DNA from: JAIBJN01 sp963699495
Lineage (GTDB): Bacteria; Actinomycetota; Thermoleophilia; Gaiellales; Gaiellaceae
DNA length: 64,000 nucleotides
Direction of reading: 5' to 3'
Assembly (NCBI GenBank): GCA_963699495.1
Contig: CAVOUB010000003.1
Coordinates: 186,001 to 250,000, forward strand
Part shown: one piece after another, positions 7,789 through 16,238 of the stretch
Numbering within the stretch: the first letter of the stretch is position 1
Layout of the letters: each line of letters starts with the position of its first letter
Program-made: the position numbers and the translations under genes
Notes under the pieces: model-generated
Seen by the model: only the letters and a program-made list of their open reading frames with translations
Database searches by the model: none
What the model was told of the DNA's origin: nothing

Positions 7789-8672
7789 TCAGTCTCCGCC
7801 GACGTCGGGCTCGGGACCGGATCCTCTGCCCTCGCCGTTCTCGTCGCAGAGAAGCTTGATCTTGTCGAAGACGCCTTCCTCGAGGAGGGCGGTCTCGATC
7901 TTGGCGCCCTCGACGAGCGCCGCCGCGGACGGGTCGCCCTCGTCGGCGCAGTCGCAGTCGCTCCACTGGAGCACCGTCTCGCCAGTGACCGTTCCGACGA
8001 GCTGTCCTTCCTCGGTCTGGATCACGAGGAGGCCGGTTCCGGAATCGAAGGAGACGACCGCGCCCAGCGCGTCGTTCTCGTCCTCCTGGTCGACACCGTC
8101 GCCGTCGCGATCGCCTTCGCAGGCGTCGTCGCCGTTGTCGTCCTCGTCCTCGTTCTCGATGCCGTCGTCGTCGGCGTCCTCGTCGCCGTCCTTCACGCCG
8201 TCGTCGTCCGAGTCCGGGTCGAGCGGGCGCGTCTCCTGCTCGTTCTCGTCCTCGTTCGCGACGCCGTCGTGGTCGCTGTCGTCGTCGTCGGCCGCGCACG
8301 GCTCCATGGGGTCATCCTCGTCCTCGTTCTTCGTGCCGTCGTGGTTGCGGTCCTCGTCGCCGTCGCGCTTGCCGTCGCCGTCGCCGTCGGGGTCGACCGG
8401 ATCGCTGCCGAACACGCGCACCTCGTCGCCGTCAGTCGACGCCGTCCCGGTCGGTGTCCTCGCGCCGCGGATTGGTGTGCTGCCGGTACTCGCGGAGGTT
8501 GACGAGCCTGTCGCGGTCGGGATCGCCGCCCGCGTTCGCGTGATACGGGCTCAGACTCGTGAGCGCGCTCCCACCGGTTCGGCATCCCGTCGTGGTCGGA
8601 ATCCCGCACGCCCGCATGGGCTGAGGGGACGGCGAATGCGAGCGCGAGCAGCAGCGCCTGCGCCGAGCGCAA
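7789..8672 (-). pseudogene. Secreted thrombospondin type 3 (calcium) repeat protein, interrupted by two +1 frameshifts
   Basis: Three reading frames join into one sensible protein. Frame one starts at ATG 8672 with a signal peptide (MRSAQALLLALAFAVPSAHA) and a first repeat DSDHDGMPNRWERAH. Near 8553-8560 an extra base moves the frame to LSPYHANAGGDPDRDRLVNL and DTDRDGV. Near 8433-8441 a second extra base moves it to DGDEVRVFGSDPVDPDGDGD, which then runs to the stop at 7789. The middle is a run of D-x-D-x-D-G calcium-binding repeats; the last 90 residues form a small beta-rich domain (GTGLLVIQTEEGQLVGTV) with three cysteines. Removing one base at each point restores a secreted protein of about 294 residues. 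This is either an assembly error or a decayed gene. The role may be calcium-dependent surface adhesion or scaffolding. Confidence 0.75.
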
Positions 8673-8898
8673 CGGCGAGCCGGAAGGGATTGGCGATGGG
8701 CAGAGCAGTTGGCATGAGGACTCCTACCTCCGGGTGTCATGGGTCATGTGACGCCGCAGCGCCATGACTCCCAGGAGATCGGCGGCGCCGCTTCGGGGGT
8801 CGAGCCCGAACGGGTGAAAGGGCCGCATGTGCGGCGAAAATCACTGCAACGGGTGAGGCGAGCCGGAGGGCTCCGGAGCCGCTGCCCGAGGCGCTCGG

Positions 8899-10554
8899 CT
8901 AGACCTCGACGACGACCGGGAGGATCATCGGCCGGCGGCCCGTGCGCTCGGCGACGAGCTTCCCGATGTTGTCGTGCAGGTGCTCCTGGAGGAGCTTCAG
9001 CTCGACCACGTCCTGCGCGAGGCACTCCTCGATGGTGCGCTCCGCCTCGCGGCGCGCCTCCTCGAGCAGGGAATCGGACTCGGCGAACCCCCGGGAGATG
9101 ACCTCGGGCGCGGCGAACTCACGGCCGTTCTGCGACCCGACCGTGGCGACAACGATGAGCACGCCGTCCTCGGAGAGGTGGCGGCGGTCGCGGAGGGACA
9201 CGTCCTGGACGTCCCCCACGCCGAGGCCGTCGACGAACGTGCTCCCGACCTCGAGCTGGTCGACGAGCCGGGCGATGCCGCCCCTGAGCTCGACGACGGA
9301 GCCGTTCTCCGCGAGGACGATCCGGTCCGCGGGAACTCCTGCGTCGCGCGCGAGGCGTGCCTGCGCTGCGAGCATGCGGAACTCGCCGTGGACGGGCATG
9401 ACGTTGTGCGGCCGGAGCAGGGCGAGGATCGTGCGGATCTCCTCCGCGTTCCCGTGCCCCGACACGTGTACCGGGGCGATCTCCTGGTGCAGCACCTCGG
9501 CGCCGGACTTGGCAAGCCGGTTGATGGTGTCGTGGACGCGCAGCTCGTTCCCCGGCACCGGCTTGGCGGAGATGATGACCGTGTCGCCCTCCTCGATGGC
9601 CACGTGCGGGTGATCGTGGTAGGCCATCCGCGTGAGCGCGGACATCGGCTCGCCCTGGCTGCCGGTGCAGAGGATCATCGTCTCCTCCGGCCGGAGCAGA
9701 TCGAGCTCGTCGGGCTTGACGAGCAGCTCGTCGCTCACGTCCAGGTAGCCGAGGTTCCGGGAGATGTTGACGTTCTTGCGGAGCGAGCGGCCGACCAGGC
9801 AGACCTTCCTCCCGGTCTCGGCCGCGACGTCGATCGCCTGCTGCACGCGGTGGATGTTCGACGCGAAGGAGGCGACGAGGACGCGGCCGTTCCGCAGCGG
9901 GATCAGGTGCCGGAAGACCTCCCCCACCGTCCGCTCCGACTCGGTGACTCCCGGCCGCTCGGCGTTCGTCGAGTCGCCCAGCAGGAGGTCGACGCCACGG
10001 TTTCCGAGCTCGGCGAGCTTGCCGAGGTCGGTCCGGAAGCCGTCCACGGGCGTGTGGTCGATCTTGTAGTCGCCGGTCGCGACGACCAGCCCGCCCGGCG
10101 TCTCGAGCGCGACCGCCACCGCGTCGGGGATCGAATGCGCCATCCGGACGAACTCGACCTGATACGGACCGACTGCGACTGCGCCTTTCTCAGGCTCGAT
10201 CTCGATCAGCTCGGCCCCGCGCAGGAGGCCGTGCTCGTCGAGCTTCGACTTCACCAGGCCGAGCGTCAGGCGGGTGGCCCAGATCTCCGGGACGCCCACC
10301 TCGCGCATGAGGTACGGGAGGGCGCCGACGTGATCCTCGTGCCCGTGTGTCAGGACGACGGCGCGGATCTCGTCTTGCCGCTCGCGCAGGTACTCGAAGT
10401 CGGGGAGAACGAGGTCGACACCGAGATGCTCGTCGCGCGGGAAGGACAATCCCGCGTCGATGACGACGATCCCGTCGTCGCATTCGACGACCGTCATGTT
10501 CTTCCCGACCTCGCCCAGACCGCCGAGCGGGACGATCCGTGTGCTCTCGGACAT
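8899..10554 (-). CDS. rnj: Ribonuclease J
   Basis: A 551-residue beta-CASP metallo-beta-lactamase ribonuclease with 5'-3' exonuclease and endonuclease activity on mRNA and rRNA. The start ATG at 10554 gives MSESTRIVPLGGLGEVGKN, the usual RNase J N-terminus; the frame stays open upstream but lacks family similarity. The zinc motif THGHEDHVGALP is near residue 73, followed by GDSTNAERPG, the beta-CASP motif VHVSGHGNAEEI, and the MPVHGEFRML strand. The C-terminal domain (about 100 residues) ends MILPVVVEV. It is divergent from the cysteine-synthase-like gene at 10619. A GGCTCCGGAGCC palindrome at 8869-8880, 20 bases past the stop, may help end transcription. Confidence 0.95.
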   Translation of the reverse strand: MSESTRIVPLGGLGEVGKNMTVVECDDGIVVIDAGLSFPRDEHLGVDLVLPDFEYLRERQDEIRAVVLTHGHEDHVGALPYLMREVGVPEIWATRLTLGLVKSKLDEHGLLRGAELIEIEPEKGAVAVGPYQVEFVRMAHSIPDAVAVALETPGGLVVATGDYKIDHTPVDGFRTDLGKLAELGNRGVDLLLGDSTNAERPGVTESERTVGEVFRHLIPLRNGRVLVASFASNIHRVQQAIDVAAETGRKVCLVGRSLRKNVNISRNLGYLDVSDELLVKPDELDLLRPEETMILCTGSQGEPMSALTRMAYHDHPHVAIEEGDTVIISAKPVPGNELRVHDTINRLAKSGAEVLHQEIAPVHVSGHGNAEEIRTILALLRPHNVMPVHGEFRMLAAQARLARDAGVPADRIVLAENGSVVELRGGIARLVDQLEVGSTFVDGLGVGDVQDVSLRDRRHLSEDGVLIVVATVGSQNGREFAAPEVISRGFAESDSLLEEARREAERTIEECLAQDVVELKLLQEHLHDNIGKLVAERTGRRPMILPVVVEV

Positions 10555-10618
10555 CTGCCGCAGTCTACTTCCGGGCTGCGGCCGGACGACCTCGCCCCGG
10601 TTGGATACCGTGGGCCGC

Positions 10619-11557
10619 ATGGAAGCAAGCGACGCGCGCCCGGCGCTGCTCGGGGCGATCGGCAAGACGCCCGTGGTGCGCCTCGAGCGCCTCGCCGGCC
10701 CCGGTCGCGCCGAGGTCTGGCTCAAGCTCGAGTCGGCGAACCCGACCGGCTCCTACAAGGATCGCATGGCCCTGGCCATGATCGAGGGTGCCGAGCGGTC
10801 GGGGCGCCTCGCGCCCGGGCAGACGGTGGTGGAGTACACCGGCGGGAGCACGGGCTCCTCGCTCGCGTTCGTCTGCGCCGTCAAGGGCTACCCGCTGCGG
10901 ATCGTCACCTCGGACGCGTTCGCGCCGGAGAAGCTGCAGACGATGCGCGCTTTCGGCGCCGAGCTCGACGTCCTCCCCAGCCCCGAGGGCATCACCGGCG
11001 ACCTGATCCCCCGCCTCATGGAGCGCGCGGCCGAGATCGTCGAGGAGGTCGACGGCTACGCCACCGACCAGTTCCGGAACGAGGACATGGTCGCCGGCTA
11101 CGCGGAGCTCGGGGCCGAGCTGGCCGAGCAGCTCGACAACCGCGTCGACGCGTTCTGCTGCTACGTGGGCACCGCCGGCTGCTTCCTCGGCGTCACCCGC
11201 GCGCTTCGGCAGACGATCCCGTCCGTCTACCGCGCCGTCATCGAGCCGGCCGAGTCGCCCGCGATCTCGGCTGGCCACTCCGGGACGCACCACATCGAGG
11301 GCGGCGGCGTCGGGTTCTGGCCGCCGCTCCTCTCCCGCGAGGACTTCGAGGAGGTCTTCGCCGTCCCGGAGGCGGAGGCGTTCGCGACGGCCGCCCGGGC
11401 CGCGAAGCTCGAAGGGCTCCTCTGCGGGCCCTCGACCGGCGCGAACATCGCGGTCGCGCTCGAGCTGGCGGAGCGCCTCGGCCCCGGGGCGCGCGTGGCG
11501 ACGACGAACGTCGATTCCGGCCTGAAGTACCTGGCCCGCGGCCTCGAGCTGGGTTAG
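10619..11557 (+). CDS. PLP-dependent cysteine synthase-like enzyme
   Basis: A 312-residue fold-type II PLP enzyme. The PLP lysine lies in NPTGSYKDRMA near residue 44, the phosphate-binding loop is TGGSTGSS near residue 78, and the late Ser/Gly segment CGPSTGANIAVAL matches CysK/CBS proteins. The sequence is diverged from housekeeping CysK: the canonical asparagine loop is ESANPTGSYKD, and a GHSGTHHIEGGGVGFWPP stretch replaces the usual GIQGIGAGF. I would call it cysteine synthase-like (O-acetylserine sulfhydrylase or a related beta-replacement enzyme). There is no serine acetyltransferase gene nearby. It is convergent with dapA, and both stop codons lie in the arms of a shared inverted repeat. 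Confidence 0.85.
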   Translation: MEASDARPALLGAIGKTPVVRLERLAGPGRAEVWLKLESANPTGSYKDRMALAMIEGAERSGRLAPGQTVVEYTGGSTGSSLAFVCAVKGYPLRIVTSDAFAPEKLQTMRAFGAELDVLPSPEGITGDLIPRLMERAAEIVEEVDGYATDQFRNEDMVAGYAELGAELAEQLDNRVDAFCCYVGTAGCFLGVTRALRQTIPSVYRAVIEPAESPAISAGHSGTHHIEGGGVGFWPPLLSREDFEEVFAVPEAEAFATAARAAKLEGLLCGPSTGANIAVALELAERLGPGARVATTNVDSGLKYLARGLELG

Positions 11558-11720
11558 GAGGGTTTGGCGGAGGATCGCTCGTCGGCGGGGTGCGATGGTC
11601 GTTCCGAGACAAGGACGCAGGGAGCGTTCGTAGCCGGAGGCTACGGGCGGGACTGAGGACGCAGCATCGGGGCGAACAGCGCGGCCCGACGCCACAGCCG
11701 CTCCTGCGCCGAACCCTCCT
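11556..11720. repeat. 165-bp concentric inverted-repeat element between convergent genes
   Basis: The outer arms are AGGAGGGTTTGGCG (11556-11569) and CGCCGAACCCTCCT (11707-11720), complementary at 13 of 14 positions. The centre is a perfect hairpin GTAGCC-GGA-GGCTAC (11630-11644) whose midpoint is within one base of the midpoint of the outer arms. A direct repeat AGGACGCAG occurs on both sides of the centre. The stop codons of the cysteine-synthase-like gene and of dapA lie in the two outer arms. It could be a bidirectional terminator, a REP/MITE-like dispersed element, or a structured RNA. The concentric symmetry argues for a unit rather than chance. Confidence 0.6.
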
Positions 11721-12612
11721 AGGCCCTGGCGACGGCGAGGACGCCGGCGCGCTCGAGGGTGTCGCGGATGAGGCCCTTCGCCTCGTCCGAGGCCTCGACG
11801 AGCGGGAGCCGCAGGCCGCCCACGTCGTGGCCGACCATGGCGAGGGCCGCCTTGACCGGAATGGGGTTCGTGGTCACGGCGAGCGCCTCGATCACCGGTC
11901 GGAGCTCGGCGTCGATGGCGCGGGCGCCCTCGACGTCGCCGTCCTTGAACCGTGTCACCAGCTCGCGCACCCGCGGCCCGACGAGGTGCGTGTAGACGAG
12001 GATCCCGCCCACGCCTCCCAGCTCCAGGAACGGGAGCAGGAGGTCGTCGTTGCCGGCGTAGAGGGCGAGGTCGGTCTCCTTCAGGATACGACGGGCCTGG
12101 CCCGGGTCGGTCGTCGCCTGCTTGACGGCGACGACGTTCGGGATCTCCGCGAGCTTCGCGAGCGTCTCGGGCTCGAGGTTGACGACCACGCGCTGCGGGA
12201 TGTTGTAGACCACGATCGGCCGGTCGGTAGCCTCGGCGATCGCGCGGAAATGAGCCAGGATTCCGGCCACGGGAGGCTTGTTGTAGTAGGGCGTGACGAC
12301 GAGGAAGCCGTCGACCCCGAGCTCGTGCGCCTGGCCCGTCAGGTGGACGGAGTGGGCAGTCGAGTACGTGCCCGTGCCGGCGATCACCGTCGCGCGGTCG
12401 CCGACCGTCTCGACCGCGGCGGCGAAGAGCGCCAGGCGCTCCTCGTCGGTCAGCGTCGGTGCCTCGCCCGTGGTTCCGGCGACGACGACGCCGTCGGAGC
12501 CCGTGTCCACGAGGTGCGTGCACAGGCGCTGAAACGCGTCCAGGTCGACAGATCCGTCCGCACGGAAGGGCGTGACGACGGCTGTCAGTACCTCGCCGAG
12601 CACGGATCGCAT
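11719..12612 (-). CDS. dapA: 4-hydroxy-tetrahydrodipicolinate synthase
   Basis: A 297-residue class I aldolase that condenses pyruvate with aspartate semialdehyde, the first committed step to lysine and diaminopimelate. I use the ATG at 12612 (MRSVLGEVLTAVVTPF). Motifs in order: GTTGEAPTL near residue 42 (Thr of the proton relay), PYYNKP near 105, VYNIPQRV near 131 (catalytic Tyr), and the Schiff-base lysine in VVAVKQATTD, where most relatives have KEA(T/S)GD, then GNDDLLLPFL. All key residues are present. In minus-strand order it follows dapB with a small unknown gene between them, and RNase J lies further downstream, an actinobacterial arrangement. Confidence 0.95.
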   Translation of the reverse strand: MRSVLGEVLTAVVTPFRADGSVDLDAFQRLCTHLVDTGSDGVVVAGTTGEAPTLTDEERLALFAAAVETVGDRATVIAGTGTYSTAHSVHLTGQAHELGVDGFLVVTPYYNKPPVAGILAHFRAIAEATDRPIVVYNIPQRVVVNLEPETLAKLAEIPNVVAVKQATTDPGQARRILKETDLALYAGNDDLLLPFLELGGVGGILVYTHLVGPRVRELVTRFKDGDVEGARAIDAELRPVIEALAVTTNPIPVKAALAMVGHDVGGLRLPLVEASDEAKGLIRDTLERAGVLAVARA

Positions 12613-12658
12613 TGTAATCGGCCCGCTGGACAAGCTGAACCGTGGCGCCCTGAGCGCG

Positions 12659-12925
12659 TCAGGCGGCCTGCATGGTGAACTCTCGCCAGGGCAGCTGCTC
12701 GACTGGGACGTCCGCCAGGAACCTGACGAGATCCTCCCGGCCGTAGTACGTCGGCGTGCCGCGTGAGTTCTGGACCATCAGGATCGCGGGAACGCCGAAC
12801 TCGCTCGAGAACGCCCGAACCGCAGCGTCTCTCTCACGCTTCAGGCCGCTCATGACGGACGGCCGGACGACCACCACTGCGAACCTCACGCCCTGCTCGC
12901 GAACGAGGGCTACGTGCCCCTTCAT
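12659..12925 (-). CDS. Small hypothetical protein, 88 residues
   Basis: I do not recognise a family. The frame opens MKGHVALVREQGVRFAVVVV and reads on as a compact alpha/beta sequence (FGVPAILMVQNSRGTPTYYGRED, FLADVPVEQLPWREF) with no cysteines, signal peptide or membrane helix. Alternating hydrophobic strands and a middle Gly-rich turn suggest a small globular domain. It sits between dapB and dapA on the same strand, 46 bases upstream of dapA. Codon use is like that of the neighbours, but the gene may be spurious or lineage-specific. Confidence 0.55.
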   Translation of the reverse strand: MKGHVALVREQGVRFAVVVVRPSVMSGLKRERDAAVRAFSSEFGVPAILMVQNSRGTPTYYGREDLVRFLADVPVEQLPWREFTMQAA

Positions 12926-12963
12926 GGGCTCTCTCCTGCGTCGAAGGGAGCAGGATCTGTATC

Positions 12964-13060
12964 AGGAGGGTCGGACGGACAGCTCCGGCGGAAGCTCACG
13001 CCTCCCGGGGCCGGGCGAACACCATGCTGCCAGAGCCGTCGGACGGCCCTGCGCCCTCCT
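12964..13060. repeat. Second AGGAGGG...CCCTCCT inverted element, downstream of dapB
   Basis: AGGAGGG at 12964-12970 pairs with CCCTCCT at 13054-13060, and near the midpoint is a CCCGG-GG-CCGGG palindrome (13004-13015). The right arm abuts the dapB stop codon, so the dapB transcript continues TAGTAGGAGGG, similar to the TAGGAGGG that follows dapA and the cysteine-synthase-like gene. GTCGGACGG occurs twice within it. It may be a diverged relative of the element at 11556-11720 or a gene-end structure. Confidence 0.35.
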
Positions 13061-13061
13061 A

Positions 13062-13703
13062 CTAGTCCAGGAGGATGTCGAGCCCGACCGTGAGGCCCGG
13101 CGGGAGCGACCCCAGCCGCTCCAGCGCCAGCAGCACTCCCGGCACGAACGCCTCGCGCGAGAGCGTGTCGTGGCGGATCGTCAGCAGCTGGCCCTCGTCC
13201 CCGAAGAGGACCTCCTGGTGGGCGACGAGGCCCGGGAGGCGGACCGAGTGGATCGGGACGTCGCCGGGGAGCAGCTCGGCGGTCGCCTTCGCCGTGCCAG
13301 ACGGTGCGTCCAGCTTCGTCTCATGGTGGAGCTCGACGATCTCCGCCCGCGGGAAGTGGCGCCCGGCCTCGGCCGCGAAGCGCAGCATCAGGACGGCGCC
13401 GAGCGCGAAGTTCGGGGCGACGAAGCACGCCACCCCCCGCTCGCGTGCGAGCGCGTCGAACGCGGCGAGGTCGCCGGCGCCCAGCCCGGTGGTGCCCACC
13501 ACGGTGGGAACGCCGGCGGAGAGACAGCGCTCGACGTTGGCCCGGACGGCCGCCGCGACGGTGAAGTCGACCGCAGCGTCGTGCCCGCCGGGATCCCAGT
13601 CGTCGCCGCTCCCGACGGCCGTCACCTGGTGACCGGCTTCGGTCAGGCGCGGTCGCAGGGCGGAGCCGACCTTGCCGCCTCCGCCCAGCAGCAGGACCTT
13701 CAC
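13062..13703 (-). CDS. dapB: 4-hydroxy-tetrahydrodipicolinate reductase
   Basis: A 213-residue NAD(P)H-dependent reductase that acts after DapA in lysine/diaminopimelate synthesis. The N-terminal nucleotide-binding loop is LLLGGGGKVGSAL, the cofactor-binding GTTGL lies near residue 70, and the substrate motif ELHHETKLDAPSGTA near residue 123 contains the catalytic His pair and Lys. It is about 30-60 residues shorter than most DapB proteins because the N-terminal domain is compact, but all catalytic motifs are there. Its ATG overlaps the stop of the M16 peptidase gene by four bases, as in other actinobacteria where the peptidase and dap genes adjoin. Confidence 0.93.
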   Translation of the reverse strand: MKVLLLGGGGKVGSALRPRLTEAGHQVTAVGSGDDWDPGGHDAAVDFTVAAAVRANVERCLSAGVPTVVGTTGLGAGDLAAFDALARERGVACFVAPNFALGAVLMLRFAAEAGRHFPRAEIVELHHETKLDAPSGTAKATAELLPGDVPIHSVRLPGLVAHQEVLFGDEGQLLTIRHDTLSREAFVPGVLLALERLGSLPPGLTVGLDILLD

Positions 13704-14995
13704 GCCGCGGCGCGCTCCGCGAGCCCCGGGCAGACGGGCCCGACGGCCTCGAGGAGACGCTCCTCATCGGGCCCGATCGCGGCGACTGAGAATGCATCCG
13801 CAGGCAGCAGCACCTCGGCGAGCTGCGCGACGGCATCCACGTCGACCGCCTCGATCTCCGCGAGGATGCGGTCGAGCCCCAGGAGCTCGCTGTCCGTGAT
13901 CAGCGACTTGCCGAGGCGGCTCATCCGGTTGGAGGTCATCTCCATGGAGAGCATGATCCTGCCCTTCAGGTTCTCCCTCGCCCGCGCCAGCTCGTCGGCG
14001 GCCGGCCCGTGCTCTGCGATGTCCTCGATCTGCTCGGACACGATCCGAAGGCACTCCGCCAGGTTTTCCTCGCGCGTCCCGACGTAGACGCCGATCTGGC
14101 CCGTGTCGGCGTACTGCGACGAGAACGTGTACACGGCGTAGGCGAGACCGCGCTTGTCCCTGATCTCCTGGAACAGGCGCGAGGAGGCGGAGCCGCCCAG
14201 GACGCTGTCGAGGATCGACGCGGTGAAGCGCCGGCGGTCGGAGCGCGCGATGCCGGGCGCCGACAGGCAGACGTGGTACTGCTCAGTCGGCTTCTGCTGG
14301 AAGACCAGCGAGGGCTTCGGCGGCGCGACGAACGGGCTTCGGGCGGAGGGCTTTCGCGCCGGCGGGGCCGCAGCCTTGGCGCGCATGCCGTCCACGAGAC
14401 CCACGAGCACGTCGTGGTCGATGCTCCCGGCGGCGGCCACGACGACGTTGTCGGGCCGGTAGCGGCGGCGGTGATAGGCGGCGAGCGAGCGCCGCGACAC
14501 CGAGGAGATCACGTCCGCCGAGCCGAGAACGGGCCTGCCGAGGGCGTGCCGGCCGAAGACGGCTTTCGTCACGAGGTCGAAGATCAGCTCATGCGGCGAG
14601 TCCTCGACCATGGCGATCTCCTCGAGCACGACTGCCCGCTCCGCGTCGATGTCGACCAGGCTCGGCGCGAAGACCATGTCGGTCATGACGTCCAGGGCCG
14701 TCTCGAGATGCTCGTCGAGGACGCGTGCGTAGACGACGGTGTAGTCGCGCGCTGTCGCCGCGTTGAGCTCGCCGCCGAGCGTGTCGAAGATCTCCGCCAC
14801 CTCCTGCGCCGAGTAGGAGGCCGTCCCCTTGAAGAGCAGATGCTCGAGAAAGTGGCTGAGGCCCGCGTGCGTGTCGTCCTCGTCGCGGGAGCCGGTGCCG
14901 ATCCAGAAGCCGATGGCAACCGAGCGGACCGACGGAAGCGGCTCCGTGACGACCCGGGTGCCGCTGTCGAGCGTCGTCAGCAGGTAGTTCTGCAC
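13700..14995 (-). CDS. M16-family zinc peptidase (processing-peptidase-like)
   Basis: A 431-residue M16B peptidase. The inverted zinc motif HFLEH is near residue 49 with the distal Glu in AVVLEEIAMVED about 76 residues later, so the catalytic half is intact; the C-terminal half carries RYRPDNVVVAAAG and the RDKRGLAYAVYTF segment of the inactive repeat. I place the start at the GTG at 14995 (VQNYLLTTLDSGTRV), because the longer frame would overlap the upstream gene and begins with an unlikely Arg/Pro-rich stretch. This family (YmxG/PepR) is commonly next to pnp or dapB. Substrates in bacteria are poorly defined. Confidence 0.9.
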   Translation of the reverse strand: MQNYLLTTLDSGTRVVTEPLPSVRSVAIGFWIGTGSRDEDDTHAGLSHFLEHLLFKGTASYSAQEVAEIFDTLGGELNAATARDYTVVYARVLDEHLETALDVMTDMVFAPSLVDIDAERAVVLEEIAMVEDSPHELIFDLVTKAVFGRHALGRPVLGSADVISSVSRRSLAAYHRRRYRPDNVVVAAAGSIDHDVLVGLVDGMRAKAAAPPARKPSARSPFVAPPKPSLVFQQKPTEQYHVCLSAPGIARSDRRRFTASILDSVLGGSASSRLFQEIRDKRGLAYAVYTFSSQYADTGQIGVYVGTREENLAECLRIVSEQIEDIAEHGPAADELARARENLKGRIMLSMEMTSNRMSRLGKSLITDSELLGLDRILAEIEAVDVDAVAQLAEVLLPADAFSVAAIGPDEERLLEAVGPVCPGLAERAAA

Positions 14996-15011
14996 GGTCG
15001 CATGGTAGGGA

Positions 15012-16184
15012 TCAGGCCTGCCTGAAGGCTCCTCCCGGGTTGCCGGCGACCCGGGCCAGCGCCGCGAGAGCCTTGAGCGGGGGCCGGGCAAGGCCGCGGG
15101 CGGCGCTCACGTCCTGGATCTCGCCTCGGACGAGCCGCTCCACGGTGTTCCAGACGATCCGGGAGCGCGCGAGGCGGAACGTCGTGCGCGGGAAGCGGTC
15201 GAGAGCGGCCTTCACGCCCCAGGAGGCCCACAGGTGGGTTCCGAGCTGGCCGGCCAGCCGCTCGCCGTAGGGAGCCAGGCTTTCGTCATGTCCGGCAAGC
15301 AGGTCGCCGACCGCCTCCGCGGCCAGCTTCCCGGACAGGAACGCCTCGAACATCCCGTCCCCCGACACTGGGTCCACGAGGCCCGCCGCGTCGCCGACCA
15401 CAGCCGCCCGGCCGCGGGCTAGCGTCGAGCGAGGCGAGCGGAGCGGAAGCCGAAAGCCGCGCAGGCTCTCGAGGTCGTCCGCCTCGACTCCGTGGATGGC
15501 GCACAGCTCGCGCAGGCTCTCGCGCAGGCGCGGCCCCTCGCGCTCCCAGCCTCCGATCCCGATGTTGGCGTGATCCCCCTTGGGGAACACCCAGCCGTAG
15601 CCACCGGGGACGATCCCCAGCTCGAGGACGGCCCGGCCGCGATAGCCGTCGCCGAGCCGCTCATAGGGAACGTTCCCCTCGAGCGCGACGCCGACCGCCT
15701 GGTTCCCTCCCAGCCCGAGCGCCTTCGCGCAGACGCCGTTGACCCCGTCGGCGGCGACGAGCGCCTCCGCGTGGAGCCTCTCGCCGCCGGCCGTCACCTC
15801 GACCCCGTCCGGGCCGGCCTCGACGGCCGTCACCTTCACGCCGTCTCGCAGCTCCGCTCCGGCGCTCAGGGCCTGCTCGAGGAGGAGGGCGTCCAGCCGC
15901 ACGCGTTGCGTCATGAGCACGAGCGGATCGTTCCCGCCGCGCTCGAACCAGCTGCCGTAGCGGAGGCGCATCCGAACCGAGGTGACGGTGTCCTCGACCA
16001 CGGGAGCGATGGAGAACGGGAGCAGACGGGCCGCCCGGCCGGTGACCCCTCCGCCGCAAGGCTTGTCGCGCGGAAAGCGGGCGCGGTCGAGCACGAGGAC
16101 AGACGCCCCCGCCGAGGCGAGGCGATACGCGCACGTCGAGCCCGCGGGCCCGGCGCCCGCGACGATCGCGTCGTAGCGAGGCAC
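15012..16184 (-). CDS. Geranylgeranyl reductase-family FAD oxidoreductase
   Basis: A 390-residue flavoprotein with an N-terminal Rossmann motif DAIVAGAGPAGSTCAYRLA (residues 5-23), the family's PCGGGVTGRAARLL segment that follows the FAD-binding region, and a second FAD motif AAVVGDAAGLVDPVSGDGM near residue 270. These mark the geranylgeranyl reductase/UbiH-like superfamily, which reduces double bonds of polyprenyl chains in quinones and lipids or hydroxylates aromatics. The gene ends 16 bases before the M16 peptidase start and is divergent from a DMT transporter. Specific substrate, perhaps menaquinone or a lipid isoprenoid, is inference. Confidence 0.88.
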   Translation of the reverse strand: MPRYDAIVAGAGPAGSTCAYRLASAGASVLVLDRARFPRDKPCGGGVTGRAARLLPFSIAPVVEDTVTSVRMRLRYGSWFERGGNDPLVLMTQRVRLDALLLEQALSAGAELRDGVKVTAVEAGPDGVEVTAGGERLHAEALVAADGVNGVCAKALGLGGNQAVGVALEGNVPYERLGDGYRGRAVLELGIVPGGYGWVFPKGDHANIGIGGWEREGPRLRESLRELCAIHGVEADDLESLRGFRLPLRSPRSTLARGRAAVVGDAAGLVDPVSGDGMFEAFLSGKLAAEAVGDLLAGHDESLAPYGERLAGQLGTHLWASWGVKAALDRFPRTTFRLARSRIVWNTVERLVRGEIQDVSAARGLARPPLKALAALARVAGNPGGAFRQA

Positions 16185-16238
16185 CGCAGCATTATGGCCG
16201 TCTCACAGACCGGCGGCGCTCCTGGTTTAACTCCCCGG

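Noticed and set aside
8100..8400. CRISPR-like or microsatellite array in the GAC/GTC-rich stretch
   Set aside because: The periodicity comes from D-x-D-x-D-G codons; there are no equal repeats and spacers.
8432..8740. Separate small gene in the middle frame of the TSP3 region
   Set aside because: Only its last 45 residues make sense, and they fill the gap between the two other frames of one calcium-repeat protein.
10554..10725. Longer RNase J N-terminus
   Set aside because: The extra 57 residues lie over the divergent gene's start and are not like RNase J, which begins at MSESTRIVPLGG.
8974..12678. A 1234-codon plus-strand open frame over rnj, the cysteine-synthase-like gene and dapA
   Set aside because: It spans three clear genes on both strands and has no recognisable domain; it is a shadow of high GC.
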